From assembly GCA_018269005.1 (NCBI GenBank), contig JAFDVK010000012.1:930001-994000 (forward strand): DNA of 64,000 nucleotides, written 5' to 3'. The notes under the pieces are model-generated. The model had not been told where the DNA came from. It searched no databases and saw only the letters and a program-made list of their open reading frames with translations. Source of the stretch: Acidobacteriota bacterium (lineage in GTDB: Bacteria; Acidobacteriota; Blastocatellia; Pyrinomonadales; Pyrinomonadaceae). Shown here piece by piece: positions 24,320 through 35,200 of this stretch; position 1 is the first letter of the stretch; every line of letters starts with the position of its first letter. Made by a program: the position numbers and the translations under genes.

Positions 24320-24703
24320 TTAGCTTTGAACCCGCACTTTTTCGCGAAATTGGTTTATCGCGACAAAAACGACATCCGCGGAGGTGACCTTGACCTTCTG
24401 TCCCTGGTTGCCGAACCTTTCCGCTTCGACCTCTACGTGAACCGTGACCGAAGTATTTCCGATCTTGATCGTCTCAGCGTAGAAGCTTACGAGGTCGCCG
24501 ATAAAGACCGGTTCGTGAAAAACGACCTCTTTCATTGCGACCGTCACGAAGCGGTCATGCTTGGTTCGACGTACGGCCTCAACGCTTCCGGCCACGTCAA
24601 TGTAGCTCAATATTATTCCGCCGAACACGGTGCCGTGAGCGTTCGTATCCCTCGGCATCATCGTCAGCCGAATGGCAGCATCTCTTATCGGTTCTTGATC
24701 CAT
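24320..24703 (-). CDS. Hotdog-fold acyl-CoA thioesterase
   Basis: A 127-residue single-hotdog protein: MMPRDTNAHGTVFGGIILSYID contains the catalytic NxxGxxFGG element (N21-H23-G24 region), followed by the long helix and strands KEVVFHEPVFIGDLVSFYAE and TSVTVHVEVEAE. This is the YciA/BFIT-type acyl-CoA hydrolase layout. It releases free fatty acids from CoA, with unknown chain length. It begins one base after the hydrolase gene upstream ends, so the two are co-transcribed. Confidence 0.87.
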   Translation of the reverse strand: MDQEPIRDAAIRLTMMPRDTNAHGTVFGGIILSYIDVAGSVEAVRRTKHDRFVTVAMKEVVFHEPVFIGDLVSFYAETIKIGNTSVTVHVEVEAERFGNQGQKVKVTSADVVFVAINQFREKVRVQS

Positions 24704-24704
24704 A

Positions 24705-25385
24705 TTAGTTGTTCAATAGTTGCTTGTCGGTCCATTCGCGAATGACATCGCGAAGGTCGTTCAAATGCTCATCAAAAAAATGACCGCAATTCTCGAAGAT
24801 CACGACCTCTGCCTGCGGGATCTGGTCTGTGATCGAACGCAAACCGGCGACCGTGCAGAACTCGTCCTTGTCGCCGTGAATGAACAAGATCGGCTTCTTG
24901 ACCTTCGTGAGAAAGTCGAAGTCTTGATATTTCTCGACGGGTGTGCCGATCGAAATAAGGGCTTTCACACGTTCATCGGCCATGCCTACCTGCATTCCTG
25001 TCCGCGAACCGAAAGAGAAGCCCGCGAGTACGATCGTGTCGTCCGGAAATTCGGCCTTGAGATATGCGAGTGCATCGGTGACGTCTTCAACGCCTCCTTC
25101 GACGTCATTGTGCACGCCCGTTGAGGCTCCGACGCCGCTGAAGTTGAACCGCAATGTCGTCAGTCCTGCATCGACAAGCCCTGCAGCGGCACGGAAAACG
25201 ACCTTGTTGTGCATCGTCCCGCCGCCAAGCGGATGCGGATGGCAGACCAACGCCACGCCCTTGCGAGGTTCAGAAGGCTCCTTGAGGATCGCCTCAAGCT
25301 GGCCATGGCTCGCCGGAATGAAAAGATTTCCTTTCGGGTACATAGACAAAGAAAGCATTGTAGCGAAAATGGGCATATCTGTCAT
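24705..25385 (-). CDS. Alpha/beta hydrolase (dienelactone hydrolase-like)
   Basis: A protein of up to 226 residues with VCHPHPLGGGTMHNKVV (oxyanion region), the nucleophile in LAGFSFGSRTG, the acid in FIHGDKDEFCTV and the histidine in FENCGHFFDEHL, a complete triad. The family (COG2945) has unknown substrates. The real start may be one of the internal ATGs (MLSLSMYPKGN or MYPKGN); none has a good ribosome site. Co-transcribed with the thioesterase. Confidence 0.83.
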   Translation of the reverse strand: MTDMPIFATMLSLSMYPKGNLFIPASHGQLEAILKEPSEPRKGVALVCHPHPLGGGTMHNKVVFRAAAGLVDAGLTTLRFNFSGVGASTGVHNDVEGGVEDVTDALAYLKAEFPDDTIVLAGFSFGSRTGMQVGMADERVKALISIGTPVEKYQDFDFLTKVKKPILFIHGDKDEFCTVAGLRSITDQIPQAEVVIFENCGHFFDEHLNDLRDVIREWTDKQLLNN

Positions 25386-25511
25386 AGAGATAGTTACAAA
25401 TAGCTGGCCGCCGCGACGGAGATGTTGCGGCGATATTAGATTTAACCCTTGTTTCGTGCTACTTTTTTCTTTTCGCCTGAACTATAACTTTTCCAAGATC
25501 GCCGCTAATAA

Positions 25512-27335
25512 ATGGACGAAAACCTCGAAACTCCGATAGAAGATAAAGAGACGAAGAAGCAAGGTTGGAAGGAATTCCTCGAGACCGACCGCGCCGTGCG
25601 GATCACGTATCTGACGTTCGGCCTGCTGGCGGCGGCCATGGTGATGATCTTCCTGCAGACACGCACCGATGCGATCTGCTGCGGTGATTGGGACGGCTAT
25701 TACCACATCAAATGGTCATCGCTTCTTTGGGAGAATTTCAGCCAGGGCAAATGGCTGCCGACGTTCGAATGGCTGCCGCTGACGGTGCTGAACCCGCAGT
25801 CCTACGCCGATCATCATTTTCTCTTCCACCTTTTGCAGATACCGTTCCTTTGGTTCTTTGACCTGCAGACGGCGGCAAAGGTTTCGACGATCTTCTACGG
25901 CAGCTTGGCGATCTTTTCGGTCTATTGGCTGCTCGTCCGTTACGAGGTCAAGTATCACCTCGTTTGGTTTGCGGCGTTGATGTGCTGTGCGAACGCATTC
26001 TTCTACCGGATGAATATGGCGAAGGCGCCGCCGTTGACGATCATCATCACGGTCATCGGTATCCATCTGCTCTTCCAACGCAAATACGTCTGGCTTGCTC
26101 CGCTGATGTTCGCATTCGTCTGGACGTATAGCCTCTTCCCGCTGCTTTGGGGGGCTGCGCTGATCTGGACGATCATCATCGCGTGGAATGAACGTCGGTT
26201 TGAATGGCGGCCGCTGGCATATACGACGCTCGGCCTCGTGCTCGGCAATCTCATCAACCCGTATTTTCCTCAGAACCTGATGCTCTTCTACGAGCATTTG
26301 ATGGAGAAATTCAAGCTCGCGAGCGACTTTGCCGTTGCCGTTGGCGGTGAATGGTATTCGTACTCGGCACAGGAGATCTTGACGGATTTTCCGATCGCGA
26401 TCCTGGCGATGGTCGTCGGATATATCTTGTTCGTACCGCGCAATGGAAAGCTGCCGGAGAAGGCGACATTCTTCCTTGCCTTCGTAAGTTTTCTTTGTGC
26501 TTGGCAGTTCAGATCGAAGCGTTTCGCCGAGTATTTTCCGCCGTTTGCGATACTCTTTGCGGCATTCAGCTGGCAGGCCTTCACGGCGCCGAAGGTCGCA
26601 GAACTTCCGGATGAATTTCGTCGCGAGATCGACCCTTATCTCGACAAAGGCGAGGTGCCGAAGTCGCGTTTTGATAAGTGGAAGGAAGGTGCGGCCTGGG
26701 TCATCGGCTGCATTCTGTTTGTCGTCGTGATGCTGAACACGGTCGGCTTTCATCGCTTCGGCATTGAATGGAACGGTGTTGCTGACAGCATCCGCGGCAA
26801 CGAGGCGGCGGATAAATACAAGCGTGCGATGGAGTTCGCAACAGGTCTCGACGACACAGGTGCGGAGAATATTCCAAAGGGTGAACTCATCTTCAACGCG
26901 AATTGGGACGACTTCCCGAAGCTCTTCTACTACGACACCAAGCACCGTTACGTTTACGGGCTTGACCCGAACTATCTCTATTCCGAGCATCCTGATCTTT
27001 ACAAGCTTCTGAAGGATATTACGGAAGGCAAGACCGATGATCCGGGACCGCAAATACGCGATAAATTCGGTGCGAAATACGTGTTCACAGATGCGAAAGA
27101 GAACACCGATATGGTCGCAAAGCTGCTCGACAGCGGCTGGGCCGATATGATCTACGAGGATGACGAAGCACGCCTTTTGAAGATCCGTGATAATAAGGCA
27201 GAACCGCCGGCGGAAGATGTTGACGACAAGACGCCGCCGACGGCCGAAGAAGAGAAAGAGCTCGACGAGATCGAGAAGAACGATGCTCAAAATGCGAACG
27301 TAGATCCTGACGACGACGGGGCGAACGACCAATGA
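25512..27335 (+). CDS. GT-C-like polytopic membrane protein, STT3-like
   Basis: A 607-residue protein with about ten transmembrane helices (about 30-50, 95-120, 125-145, 150-175, 180-215, 220-240, 300-320, 330-345, 350-370 and 395-415), then a soluble extracytoplasmic C-terminal domain of about 190 residues and an acidic tail. Just after the first helix it has CCGDWDGYYHIKW, which resembles the first-loop acidic motif and the YYH of STT3/PglB/AglB oligosaccharyltransferases. The C-terminal domain includes NANWDDFPKLFYYD. Transfer of a lipid-linked glycan to protein or another lipid is an inference from this fold. The stop overlaps the next ATG by four bases, so it is coupled with the lipoprotein. 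Confidence 0.6.
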   Translation: MDENLETPIEDKETKKQGWKEFLETDRAVRITYLTFGLLAAAMVMIFLQTRTDAICCGDWDGYYHIKWSSLLWENFSQGKWLPTFEWLPLTVLNPQSYADHHFLFHLLQIPFLWFFDLQTAAKVSTIFYGSLAIFSVYWLLVRYEVKYHLVWFAALMCCANAFFYRMNMAKAPPLTIIITVIGIHLLFQRKYVWLAPLMFAFVWTYSLFPLLWGAALIWTIIIAWNERRFEWRPLAYTTLGLVLGNLINPYFPQNLMLFYEHLMEKFKLASDFAVAVGGEWYSYSAQEILTDFPIAILAMVVGYILFVPRNGKLPEKATFFLAFVSFLCAWQFRSKRFAEYFPPFAILFAAFSWQAFTAPKVAELPDEFRREIDPYLDKGEVPKSRFDKWKEGAAWVIGCILFVVVMLNTVGFHRFGIEWNGVADSIRGNEAADKYKRAMEFATGLDDTGAENIPKGELIFNANWDDFPKLFYYDTKHRYVYGLDPNYLYSEHPDLYKLLKDITEGKTDDPGPQIRDKFGAKYVFTDAKENTDMVAKLLDSGWADMIYEDDEARLLKIRDNKAEPPAEDVDDKTPPTAEEEKELDEIEKNDAQNANVDPDDDGANDQ

Positions 27336-27760
27336 GACCGACATTGCCGACATTGCTGCTGCTTGCGGCCGCGGCCTTGGCCGGCGCGTGCGCAAATCAA
27401 ACGATCTTGAACGACGGAAAAACTCCCGAGGCAACGCCGGGAGTTTCGCCGACGCCGAAAGGTTTCGATGTCGATCTTCGCGCCGCGAGAGACGCGGGCT
27501 ATCTCTACATTTACCTGATGCGGCGCAAGGACGGCGGGCAGATCGACTACCACGATAAACTGCTCCTTTCATCGCACACAGGAAAGGCGATGCGGCGTGC
27601 CGCATCCGAGGACGGAACGGCATACACGATCGCCGGCAACGAACCTTTGCCGGAAGCGGACATCAACGCCCTGCACGCGAGGTTTACGATCTCGATACTC
27701 ACTCAAGATTCGCAGTCAGCTAATTCGAATCAGAATTCTGCGGCAAACGGTGAAAAATAA
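27332..27760 (+). CDS. Putative lipoprotein, function unknown
   Basis: A 142-residue protein with a signal peptide and lipobox LAGAC (cysteine at about residue 20), a Pro/Thr-rich spacer (EATPGVSPTPKG) and a small domain (VDLRAARDAGYLYIYLMRRKDGG), ending in a Ser/Asn-rich tail. It starts inside the stop of the GT-C-like gene (ATGA overlap) and comes 21 bp before the AI-2E family transporter. I do not recognise a family. It may support the preceding membrane enzyme at the outer leaflet. Confidence 0.7.
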   Translation: MRPTLPTLLLLAAAALAGACANQTILNDGKTPEATPGVSPTPKGFDVDLRAARDAGYLYIYLMRRKDGGQIDYHDKLLLSSHTGKAMRRAASEDGTAYTIAGNEPLPEADINALHARFTISILTQDSQSANSNQNSAANGEK

Positions 27761-27781
27761 CGTATAGTTATTCACATTTAG

Positions 27782-29026
27782 ATGGCCGATCTGCTCAACA
27801 AAGAAAGATCCGAGACTGCCACCGCTGTGGAACGCCGCCGAGGCCCTGCTGCCGGCACGGTGGCAAGAGTGGTCGTGCTTACGATCGTGCTTCTCCTCGT
27901 TGCTGCGACGGTTCTGTATGGGGCGTATCTTCTAAAGCATTTGCTCTTCCTCGTCGTGATCTCGGTCTTTTTCGCTTACCTGCTTGATCCGCTTGTGAGG
28001 TTGCTGCGGCGGCCCTTCAAAGCGGCCGGCAAAGAGAAGTTCATGCCGAGGGGACTCGCGATCCTGATCGCTTACGCGATCGTCTTTTCGGTCGTCGGCT
28101 ACACGATCGCAGCTATTGCACCGCGAGTTTCGGAGCAAGCCACTGAATTCGCAAAGAATATTCCGGGATACATGACCGCGATGCGCGAGAAGTATGACGA
28201 GGCGACTCGCCGCTTTAATCGCGTGCATATGCCGGAAGACGTTCAGAAGAACATCACCGACAAACTGACCGAAGTCGGCACGACGGCCGCCACTGAGATC
28301 ACGACGTTCTTGGGAACGACGATCCTTTCGATCCTTACTATCTTGCCGTGGTTCGTCTTGGTTCCGGTACTTGCGTTCTTCTTCTTGAAGGATGTAAACC
28401 TCGTACGCCTAGCCGTCTTGCGAATGTTTCCTGTCGGGCCGCATCGCGCTCGTGCGGAAGCGATGATGGCGGACATCAACCTGACGCTTGCGGCCTATAC
28501 TCGGGCGCAGCTGATCTCGTGCGTGATGATCGGCATCATCTGCACGCTCGGGTTTTACACGATCGGCCTCAAATACGCGCTTCTGCTCGGCATTCTCGCC
28601 GGCATCTTCGAGTTCGTACCCGTTCTTGGTCCCGCGACGATCGGCATCGTCGTCGTGCTCGTCGCTGCATTCGGAGAATATCCGACAAAGGCGTGGTATG
28701 TTGCGGCCTTTCTGATCGCGCTTCGCATCTGTCAGGATTATGTGATCTATCCGCGAATCGTTCGCGGCGGCATTCACCTGCATCCGCTGATGATCATTCT
28801 CGCGGTGCTTGCCGGCGAACAGATAGGCGGAATTCCAGGCGTCTTCATTTCCATTCCGATCGTTGCCATCGGCAGCGTCGTCTATCGGCACATACTCGAA
28901 CACCGCGGCAGCCGCAGCGTCATGTCGCTCTGGATCGAAGAACCGCGTATGGTCGAATCCTTAAGCGTTGAGATGACCTCGACAGCAGAGATCTACTCGT
29001 CCGAACTGAAAGAAAAAGAAGAATAA
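27782..29026 (+). CDS. AI-2E family (PerM/TqsA-type) transporter
   Basis: A 414-residue membrane protein with about eight helices. It has the family pattern of paired N-terminal helices (RVVVLTIVLLLVAATVLYGA and LLFLVVISVFFAYLLDPLV), a soluble helical insert (about 120-170), then FVPVLGPATIGIVVVLVAAFG and PRIVRGGIHLHPLMIILAVLAGEQIGGIPG, which are the family's conserved segments. Members export or exchange diverse substrates, including AI-2, indole, or Na+/H+; the substrate here is unknown. A 51-residue peptide gene starts one codon behind. Confidence 0.88.
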   Translation: MADLLNKERSETATAVERRRGPAAGTVARVVVLTIVLLLVAATVLYGAYLLKHLLFLVVISVFFAYLLDPLVRLLRRPFKAAGKEKFMPRGLAILIAYAIVFSVVGYTIAAIAPRVSEQATEFAKNIPGYMTAMREKYDEATRRFNRVHMPEDVQKNITDKLTEVGTTAATEITTFLGTTILSILTILPWFVLVPVLAFFFLKDVNLVRLAVLRMFPVGPHRARAEAMMADINLTLAAYTRAQLISCVMIGIICTLGFYTIGLKYALLLGILAGIFEFVPVLGPATIGIVVVLVAAFGEYPTKAWYVAAFLIALRICQDYVIYPRIVRGGIHLHPLMIILAVLAGEQIGGIPGVFISIPIVAIGSVVYRHILEHRGSRSVMSLWIEEPRMVESLSVEMTSTAEIYSSELKEKEE

Positions 29027-29182
29027 ATGTACCACCTGCTCCTCTTCATCGGATTTCTTTTCGTCTTCTTCGTGATCTGTATGGTCGTCTATATCGCCGT
29101 CGTCCGCGCATATTATTGGGGCGACAAAGACACGCCGCCGAAGGAGAACGCCTCGAAAGACAGCAAAGGACAGGCCTCTTGA
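29027..29182 (+). CDS. Small single-pass membrane protein (51 aa)
   Basis: The ATG directly follows the TAA of the transporter gene. The peptide has one hydrophobic helix (LLLFIGFLFVFFVICMVVYIAVV, residues 4-26, written here only to show its nature by type), then an acidic/basic tail (DKDTPPKENASKDSKGQ). The tight coupling suggests it works with the transporter. Its last codons lie in a perfect hairpin (29169-29190). Confidence 0.6.
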   Translation: MYHLLLFIGFLFVFFVICMVVYIAVVRAYYWGDKDTPPKENASKDSKGQAS

Positions 29183-29193
29183 GGCCTGTCACC

Positions 29194-29233
29194 AAAAAAA
29201 GATGCCGGATGAGAAACGCTCACCCGGCATCTT
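29194..29233 (-). terminator. Terminator of the giant CARDB protein gene
   Basis: On the minus strand GATGCCGG and CCGGCATC (extended to GATGCCGGGTGAG / CTCATCCGGCATC) form a strong stem, followed by TTTTTTT. It ends the 29269-37881 transcript. A second hairpin (29169-29190) lies between it and the convergent transporter operon. Confidence 0.88.
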
Positions 29234-29268
29234 ATGTTTTGGCCTCGGTGGCCAGAGGGAAGAGTGGC

Positions 29269-32200
29269 TTAAGGAGCCGCTTGTATCTCGAGGTCTGTGA
29301 TGGCATCGGAGACGTTGATGACACGCGGCGGGAACTGCAGGCCGCGAGCCGTCGTTGCGATGACATAGGTCGAACCTGAGACGACGTTGTCGAACCGGAA
29401 ATACCCGAATGCATTCGTGACCGCGCGTACGCGTCCGCCGTTAGACTGCATCAACTGGACCGTCGCACTGCGAACGGGACGTCCGCTTGCATCGATCACA
29501 CGTCCGCCGACGCTCACGTTGGAGGCGGTCGGTGCAAGCAGTTCGATCGTTGCCGGTGAGTATGTAGCGGCGAGCGAGTTTGTCAGGCCATCGACGGTCT
29601 GCATCTTGACCGGATCGTCCCCAAAGCTCATTACGGTCGTTGCGGGCGGGCTTGCTATCACGTCGAACTCGACGAGCACGATAAAGCGATAGCCCGAAGC
29701 CCAGACATCGGTCGGAGCTCTGTCGAGGATGACTCCTATCTTGCCTGCCGCTGCCTGTGACGAATTGACCGTAAGAACCCCGCCGGCCCCATCATCTCCG
29801 GCCGTGAGGATCGGGTTACTGAGCACGGCGGGATCGAAATTGAGGCTGAATCCCGTTGCCGCCTCGTCGCCCTGAGCGCTCAACTCTATGGCGACACGCA
29901 ATTTGTTCATTCCCCGGTATGAGCGAACTATCGACAGCCCTCTCGGATCGAGCAGGTTCGCGCGCTTTCCATCGATCAGCTTGGGGGCGAAAGGCACGAT
30001 CGTGTTCGGGCCGCCGGCTTCCGCTCGCGGATCAAGGCCGGATGCGAACCTCCGGGCCTGCATAATATCCGCAACGGTTATTGCACCGTCGCCGCCATTT
30101 GCTTTAGGAGCCGAATCGGCACGCTGAATCTCGTTATAAAGCATCGAGCCGTCGTTATGTGCCGCGAACTGCCGCACCTGATCGACATCGCCTGCATCGA
30201 CCACGCCGTTGCTGCCGTCAGGACGTGGTGAAACATCGCTCTCCGTGTCGCCTCCGCGTATCTGCACGGTCGCATCTGGCGTGATCGGCGGCATCTCGGT
30301 ATTCCCCGCGTTATCTCTGCAGATCGAGTAGAGAGCGTACTGTTTGCCCCAGTGTCCTGCGAAACTGCCTGATCCCGTGAGAACCTGGAAAACACCCGTC
30401 CGCATATACGAGCCGTTGCTTTCGCTTGCCATTATCGAACAGGATTCAAAACCCGAACCGTTCGCGTCATCCGTGCCGGTCCATGAATATGCGACAGCTG
30501 GCGTGCTGCCGTCGGTCAAAGGATCGAGCGTAAGCGAACTCGACGGGACGACGCTGTCAACGAGATTGGTCGTAACATTTGTCTCAATGGCAGGATTCTC
30601 ATCGAAGATGATGCTCGCTTTGTTCGCGATGTCGGTACGATTCGGCGACGCTGCGTCAGCCTCGATCGTGAATATAACGTAGCCTTCGCCGTCGTGATTG
30701 TCGTTGTTCGGCGGTAATATGCCAAGCGTCGGGTCCAGCGGGCGTTCGCTTGTTTGCGGGTCGATGGCCGTGATCGTCCAAGTGACGCGCCTGTTCAAAA
30801 TATCCACCGCCGCGAACATATCCGCCTTCAGATCGTTCAAGTCGCTGCCGAGCTGCTGTCGCGACTGGTAGATCGGTGCATTGTTCGGAACGAGATAAGA
30901 ATAGTGATGGAATCCGATCTCCTTGAGCCTTACGGTACGCGGATCGACGCCCGGAGGCAGCACATCCTCGATATATACCTTTTGCGCGGGCGCAGTTGCG
31001 GTTGATACGTTCTCAAAGTTTATTCGATATTCGAGCGGCTGCTTGATGCCCACGAACTTCTCCGGCCCGTAGCCTTTGGGTCCGATAATTTCGTTTGGAT
31101 CGAGGGGGTAAATGACATCAAGATAGTCTGCGTATAGGTACTGCAGACAGTCCATAGCTTGATTGAGCAAGTTCAAAATTCCCCAGGCAAGGGATATACC
31201 CTTGATCGCAGGAATGCTTTTGCCGCCGCATTCGGCGGCATTCTTTGCGATACCTAACCACATTCCGATACCGCCGGTCGCCGCCCCGAGCCCAGAAGCT
31301 TGTCCCGTCGCTTTTGTCAACGCAATTCCGCTGAAGTAGTCAATAGCACCACTGATGATCGACTTGGCGAGCGACACACACGAACCCGGCATGATCTCAT
31401 TCTCAAAGAAGAAGAAGAGAGCACGTAAGAACTCCGCCATGCATTTGGCAAACTCCACATCATTGGCAGCCACGATCGGCTCACCCGTATTTCGAAGGTG
31501 AAACTGTCCGCTTGAGGCAAGGATACCGTCTGCACCGGCCGCCAGATCACCCCACGGAATCCCCATTCCATACTGGATACTGAAACCGCTGCCGAACATT
31601 GGGAACGTAAAGTTGACGTTCACGCTAACTTGCGATCTTCCTCGGACGATCGGAACACTGATGTAGATCATCTTTCGGCCGTCTTTCTCGAAGTGAAGCG
31701 GAACATCGGCAGGAGCCATATCGCTCGGAAGCATTTCCTGCGGCGTGTCAAAGAAATTTGCCCGATCGATCGTGTAGTTCACAAATGACGGTACAGAGAG
31801 CATCAGCGGTACGGATTGCGCATCATTGAGGCCGTCGTTTGCGACCGTCAATGTGAAGGCGGCCGAAGTTTCGACCTTTCGTACGGAACCTGGCCCATGC
31901 AAACTAAGGCGCAACTGATGCCCGCCGCCATTTACGACCGTGAGAGCACCGGTTTTTGTCGCGACCTGGTTGCCCGGATTTGTCACGCGGACGTCATAGA
32001 GGCCTGCCGGTCTTTGATCGAGATCGAAAAGGGCTTGGATCTCGGTCGGGGTGACCGCCTGCAGCCTTGCCGGAATGACAACGCTTCCGCCGCCGCCGAC
32101 AAGGTCGATCGATGCACCTTGCTGGAATTTTGCTCCCGTGATCTTAAGTGTCGTTACACCCTTGTTTCCTGCGGTCGTCGGGCTGACACCGCGCACGGAG

Positions 32201-35200
32201 AAGTTGATCGTCTGAGCGGTGATCGTCAGATCTTGGTTCGTGGACGCCGGGCTGAGTCCCGCCTTATCCTTGGAACCCTTGTCGAAATCTGCGGGTCGGT
32301 TAACTGTCGGGATAAAATCGCTTCGGACGAGCGAATAGTACTTGTCCGTGTCGGTATTTGGAACCACATTCTCTTGATCCGCGGTCTTCTCGCCGCCGTC
32401 GCGATAGTCATATTCTGCGAATGACGCTGGATATTGACCGCGAGTGATCAGGCGATTCCAACTGCCGGCCTCACCATCCAAGGTGACCAGAACTGTCTCA
32501 TTCAACGGCGGCAGGAACTTGAAAAGCCGCTGTTGTCCGCTGGCCGTAAACGTCCAGGTATTTGGCGTCCCCATTGTCAGGGTTTGCGTCGCGGCATCTG
32601 TTGGTGTTCCGGATACGGCAACGTTGTTCGATTCGTCACTTTCGGGGATCGCGTTGCGTGAATCGACACGTCCGATCACATAGTACTGGCCCTCGGGGAC
32701 CAGCGGGACTTGGAATCCGAACGTCGCAGTCTCTGTCGCACCTGAGATGAGTGCTGCACCGTCGCGTTCCTGTTGGCCGATAAGGTAATCGTTGGCATCC
32801 CAGAACTGATCCTGCGAAAGATAGAAACTCGTTCGCCATTTGCCGTACGCGGCGTTCACCCCCGAATTCTGCGTCGTGAACTGGAGTGTGCCGTTGCCGC
32901 CCGGCTCGATCGTCGCAGGCGGAGAGATGTTCGTGATCGAAAGATCCGAAGGCGGAGCGACACCGATAGTGACATCGAACGGCGCACTCGAATTATTAGA
33001 GTCCGAATTTTCAACGACATCGTTGCTCGTATCGGTTTTGACGATGATGCGGTAGAGGCCGGTCAAACCCGCCGGGAGTTCGAGCGGGATCGACTCTGCA
33101 TAGGACCCGCCGGCGGTGACAACCCCTTGATGAGGTTTCCAACCGATCTGCCGATCGGTGTTGTCTAGCAGAGTGTCGCGTGACAGGTAGAAGCGATCGG
33201 CCCAATTCGCTGTAAGCGTCGGCTGCGTTCCACCGTTCGTTACGGTGTAGTTCAGTGTCACGTTCTGGCCCGAATACGCGGGAGTCGAAACACTATTCAC
33301 TACGGCTGTCAGATCGACGCTCGGGAGCGTAACCGTGATAGGGGTTGAAGCCAGAACGTTGTTCATTTCGTAGGGAGACAGCGATAGGCCTTCAATAACC
33401 GAATTCGCACCGTCGGCGAAGAGGATGACGTAGTAGGTTCCTGCGGGGACATTTCCGATAGTGCCATTGAGCACGAGAGAGTTCGTGCCGCCGGAAGCGA
33501 GTGGTGCCGTTGTATTCACAGAGCCCATGAAGCGGTCGCCCCCGCTCAGCGTGTTGTCGGTCGAAAGATAAGCGTACGTCGCCCAGCCGTTCTGGCCGAC
33601 GGCGGGGTTAGTGCCGAGATTCACCTCATCGAAATTGATCGTGACCGGATCGCCGGCCATATAAGAGCTCGCGTTGAGCTGCATATTTTGCGGCGCAAGG
33701 TCGGGAAGATTATTTGAGACCGTGAATTCGCCGGTTTCGACAGTGTTATTGGCCGTTCCGGGCGAACACTCGGATACATTCTGATAGTAATTTTCCTCGA
33801 GGCGGATCTTGTACGTGTCCTGCATGAACGGCGGCATATTGATCGCGTACGACCGCGCGACCGACGCTCCCGCTGCTATCACACCATCCATACGCAAGTC
33901 CGCAAGCGTTGCTACCCACGTTCCGTCAGAACGGAGCAGCGTTAGGCGATTCCACCACACTGAGGGCGTCGGGCCGGTTCCTGTATTCGTCTCTGTCCAC
34001 GAGACAGTAACAGCAGCACCCGGTGTAACCGGCGTAACAGAGAGATTTGTTGCGACCAGATCCATCGGCTGCGAGGTAAGAGAGATCGCGTGTGCCGGGC
34101 CCGCGTTGTTCGCTTCCGCGTCAAAATTTGGATCGAATTCCGGCTCGTTGTTATTAATGTCTGTCGCAGGGATAAGATACTGCGTTCCCTGGAAACAGAA
34201 CGGGATCGTAACAGCACCCGTTATCACCTTTGACCCTTGATTGACGATCGCGCTATTGGACTTCGAGAAGACCACGGTGTCGTCAGAGCTCAAGGTTTGA
34301 TCACTCGACAGGTAGATGGCATCGGTCCAAGTATTTGCGGTCACGTCAGCGCCTTGATTACGGACCGTGAACGACATCTGATACTCCGAGCCTGCGTTTC
34401 CGGCAGCCGGTGCGACCATCGCGTCTGTGATAACGAGATCCGACGGGTTATTGATGATGTTTACCTGGGGTGGACTGGTGTTGACGTTGTTGCCCTCGCC
34501 GGAATTCCATTCGTAAACCACATCGGTCCGGTCGGTGCGAACTAGTATGTAGTACAAACCGCTGACATCGTTCGGCAGGTTGACCCAATGCTGATTATCG
34601 TTAGCTTCCGTCACCCACGTGTCGGAGGAATAGGTTGCGTCTGCATTAAGCGGAGTGGTGTGGACGGTATTTGCGATGAGTTTGTCGCCGCCGTCCAAGG
34701 TCGTGTCACGAGAGAGATAGACCGAATCGGTCCACGACCATGGCAAATTCTGCCGCACCCTATCATCGTCTTGTGCGACGGCAGTGCCGATGTTCTTTAC
34801 CGTCCAGTGTGCTTCGAAGGGGCCGCCGGCATAGCCTTGTGCCGGAGCTTGCACATTCTCGATATGCAGATCGGGAAGCGGCGGAACGCTGATAGTTATA
34901 GGCTTTGTCGCCTTGTTGTTCGCAGGATTCTCTTCATTTAGAGCCCCCCAGATATCGGTCGTGACAACGAATTGGTAACTGCCGGAATAACCCTTCGGGA
35001 TCAACACATTTGCCGACATCGTGTAGCTCTGGCCCGCTTCGAGGGCAGTCGCGTTATCAACTTCGATAATTGTTCCTGAAGTCGAGCCGTTGGTATTCAA
35101 ACTGATGCGGTCTTTCCAGGCAGGAGCATTCGTTGGCCCCGGTCCTGCGTTGGTAACTGTCCATTGAACGGTCACCATCTCGCCGAAGAATGCAGCGGCC

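Noticed and set aside
25716..27623. Long open frame (635 codons) on the minus strand, antisense to the STT3-like gene
   Set aside because: Its translation is Arg/Leu-rich with no domain sense and it mirrors the codon pattern of the true gene; a typical shadow in GC-rich DNA.
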